Shown here: one piece after another, positions 59,529-64,000 of the stretch
Layout of the letters: every line of letters starts with the position of its first letter
Numbering within the stretch: position 1 is the stretch's first letter
Assembly (NCBI RefSeq): GCF_030445035.2
Contig: NC_080702.1
Span: forward strand, 28,536,053-28,600,052
Direction: 5' to 3'
DNA: 64,000 nucleotides
Origin: Dasypus novemcinctus
Taxonomy: Eukaryota > Chordata > Mammalia > Cingulata > Dasypodidae
Notes under the pieces: generated by a model
What the model was told of the DNA's origin: nothing
Database searches by the model: none
Seen by the model: only the letters and a program-made list of their open reading frames with translations
Translations under genes and position numbers: made by a program

Positions 59529-59534
59529 AATAAA
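59529..59534 (+). promoter_or_regulatory. WDR83OS: Polyadenylation signal of WDR83OS
   Basis: AATAAA about 310 bases after the stop codon, followed by a T-rich and GT-rich stretch ('gtttttgattttgactctc...ctgtgacctgtgtc') as expected downstream of a cleavage site. Confidence 0.8.
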
Positions 59535-59989
59535 GTTTTTGATTTTGACTCTCCTCTGTGACCTGTGTCTCTTCCGGTGTACTGGGGCTACGCCTTCCAG
59601 TGAGGAAAGATTTCCAGGACCTCCACTGTCAGACCTGGGATGGGGCCCCGGTAGAAACTTCTGGTGGGTCATTTATTTCGCCAGTCTCCGGCCTGCAGTC
59701 AGGTGCCTGGGAGAGGACAGTAGCTTCTGCCCTGGGGCAACACAGCTGAAGGCACTGCTCACCTGAAGACGCCTCCTGTTCCCAGCACTTCAAAGGCAAT
59801 TTATTTACCCAGCTCCCCCAGGTTCCACAGGACAGGGCGGGCACCCAACAAGCCCTGCTTCCAGCCAACCTGGGACCCTTCAAGGTAGATGGGACATCCC
59901 AGGAGCATGTGCACCCGCACACACAGGCAATCCAGACTTGGGGTACTCCGAGACCCCACACAGGAGCTGGACTCTTTGGTCAAATCAGG

Positions 59990-60171
59990 GGCTCAAGAGC
60001 GGGGCACACTCAGAGCTGCCCGATGCCCCCGGGCCTTGCGCCCACAGGGGCACAGCAGGTCCCAGGGACACGCCAAGCCGCCCCCGCAGTTAATGATTGG
60101 CCAGGCCGGGTCCAGGTCCCAGCTACCACCGGGCCGGGACACCCCCCCCCCAAGGAGGCGGCGGCGGAGCC
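59990..60171 (+). promoter_or_regulatory. MAN2B1: MAN2B1 promoter region
   Basis: GC-rich sequence just before the start codon, with a GC-box-like stretch (ccgcccccgc, ~60079-60088) and an inverted CCAAT box (GATTGG, 60095-60100) 72 bp before the ATG. No TATA box. The exact start of transcription cannot be read from the sequence. Confidence 0.55.
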
Positions 60172-63391
<3,220 letters not shown>

Positions 63392-64000
63392 GTCAGCTGG
63401 CGTCCCCCCACCCCGTGGCGCCCGCGGGTGGCCCCGTGTCTCTGTGCCTCGGGCTGAGCTAAGCGCACAGCTTCCCATGCTGCGGGAGTTTGTTTTGGCT
63501 TCCCAGCGGCTACAACCTTTCTGTGCAGGGGGTTGGCGGGACAACAGGACTCACTGGCTCCTGGTGCTGCAGGCTAGAAGGCTGCAGGGCTCGCCCCCTC
63601 CCAGGGTCAGCGCCTTCTGGCCCGCGGCATTCCCCGGGGCTCCGGGCTCTTCCATCTCCTGGCGATGCACATGGGGTGCCTTCCTGCCCTGGGCCCCGCT
63701 GACCTCCAGCCTCCGGCTGCTTCTGGGGCTCCCTCCCCCATGTCCAATCTTCTCTGCTTATCAGGCTCTCAGCCACGCTGGGCCAAGGCCCACCCGCCTC
63801 CTTCATTTTTCCACCAACGGTTTTAATTATAAAATTGGAGTTATTAGAAAAGTTTAGTAAAGATCACAGTTATGCTTGCACCCTGGTAGTCTTTCAAGGA
63901 TGGGATTTCTTCTGCCAAATGTTCATTTTCGCCCTCGGCCAGTGGTTTGCACTTAAATGCGTGTTCAGAGCGTCTGATGCCTAAATGTGCACACACGTGT
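63392..64000. other. MAN2B1: MAN2B1 intron 7, no exon to the window end
   Basis: After the donor at 63392 no further MAN2B1 exon (next expected motif near CYLWELN) was found. Overlapping open frames here are chance frames in GC-rich DNA. Confidence 0.7.

Overview
The window is mammalian nuclear DNA from a xenarthran, most likely the nine-banded armadillo (Dasypus). The main evidence is at least ten copies of a ~420 bp tRNA-derived SINE of the DAS type, with tRNA-like A and B boxes, a CA-rich body, a short poly(A) tail and perfect target-site duplications. Split genes with GT/AG introns, LINE-1s, MaLR-like LTRs and CpG-rich promoters complete the mammalian picture. No bacterial or organellar features were seen.

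Layout. 1-939: unassigned, AT-rich. 940-17559: two complementary pieces of one LTR (940-1020 and 17216-17559), flanked outside by the same 6 bp duplication CCAGAC, enclose a 16.2 kb block. That block holds a LINE-1 (3.5-7.4 kb) and a GC-rich region with a RalGDS-like gene remnant (8674-13310). The remnant keeps the Ras-association domain but has no RasGEF domain. 17.6-21 kb: AT-rich, with a decayed KRAB/C2H2 zinc-finger gene on the minus strand. 21.6-50.5 kb: almost solid repeats, including a LINE-1 (34.5-43 kb) that has received many later insertions and six copies of a poly(A)-tailed retroposon I cannot name. 50.5-52.4 kb: an LTR inside an LTR, then a vomeronasal type-2 receptor pseudogene. 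53.4-64 kb: a compact GC-rich gene cluster: last two exons of DHPS (+), WDR83 (-), WDR83OS/Asterix (+) and the first seven exons of MAN2B1 (+).

How the genes relate. DHPS and WDR83 converge and their 3' UTRs should overlap by about 90 bases. WDR83 and WDR83OS are divergent with 378 bp between start codons, an ETS-site-rich bidirectional promoter. WDR83OS and MAN2B1 are head-to-tail. This is the order of human 19p13 (MAN2B1-WDR83OS-WDR83-DHPS). In human, however, the zinc-finger cluster lies beyond MAN2B1, whereas here a zinc-finger remnant lies on the DHPS side and the first seven DHPS exons are missing. The sequence therefore carries a breakpoint inside DHPS, caused either by an inversion in this lineage or by a wrong assembly join. 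The split LTR at 1-17.5 kb points to a second such junction.
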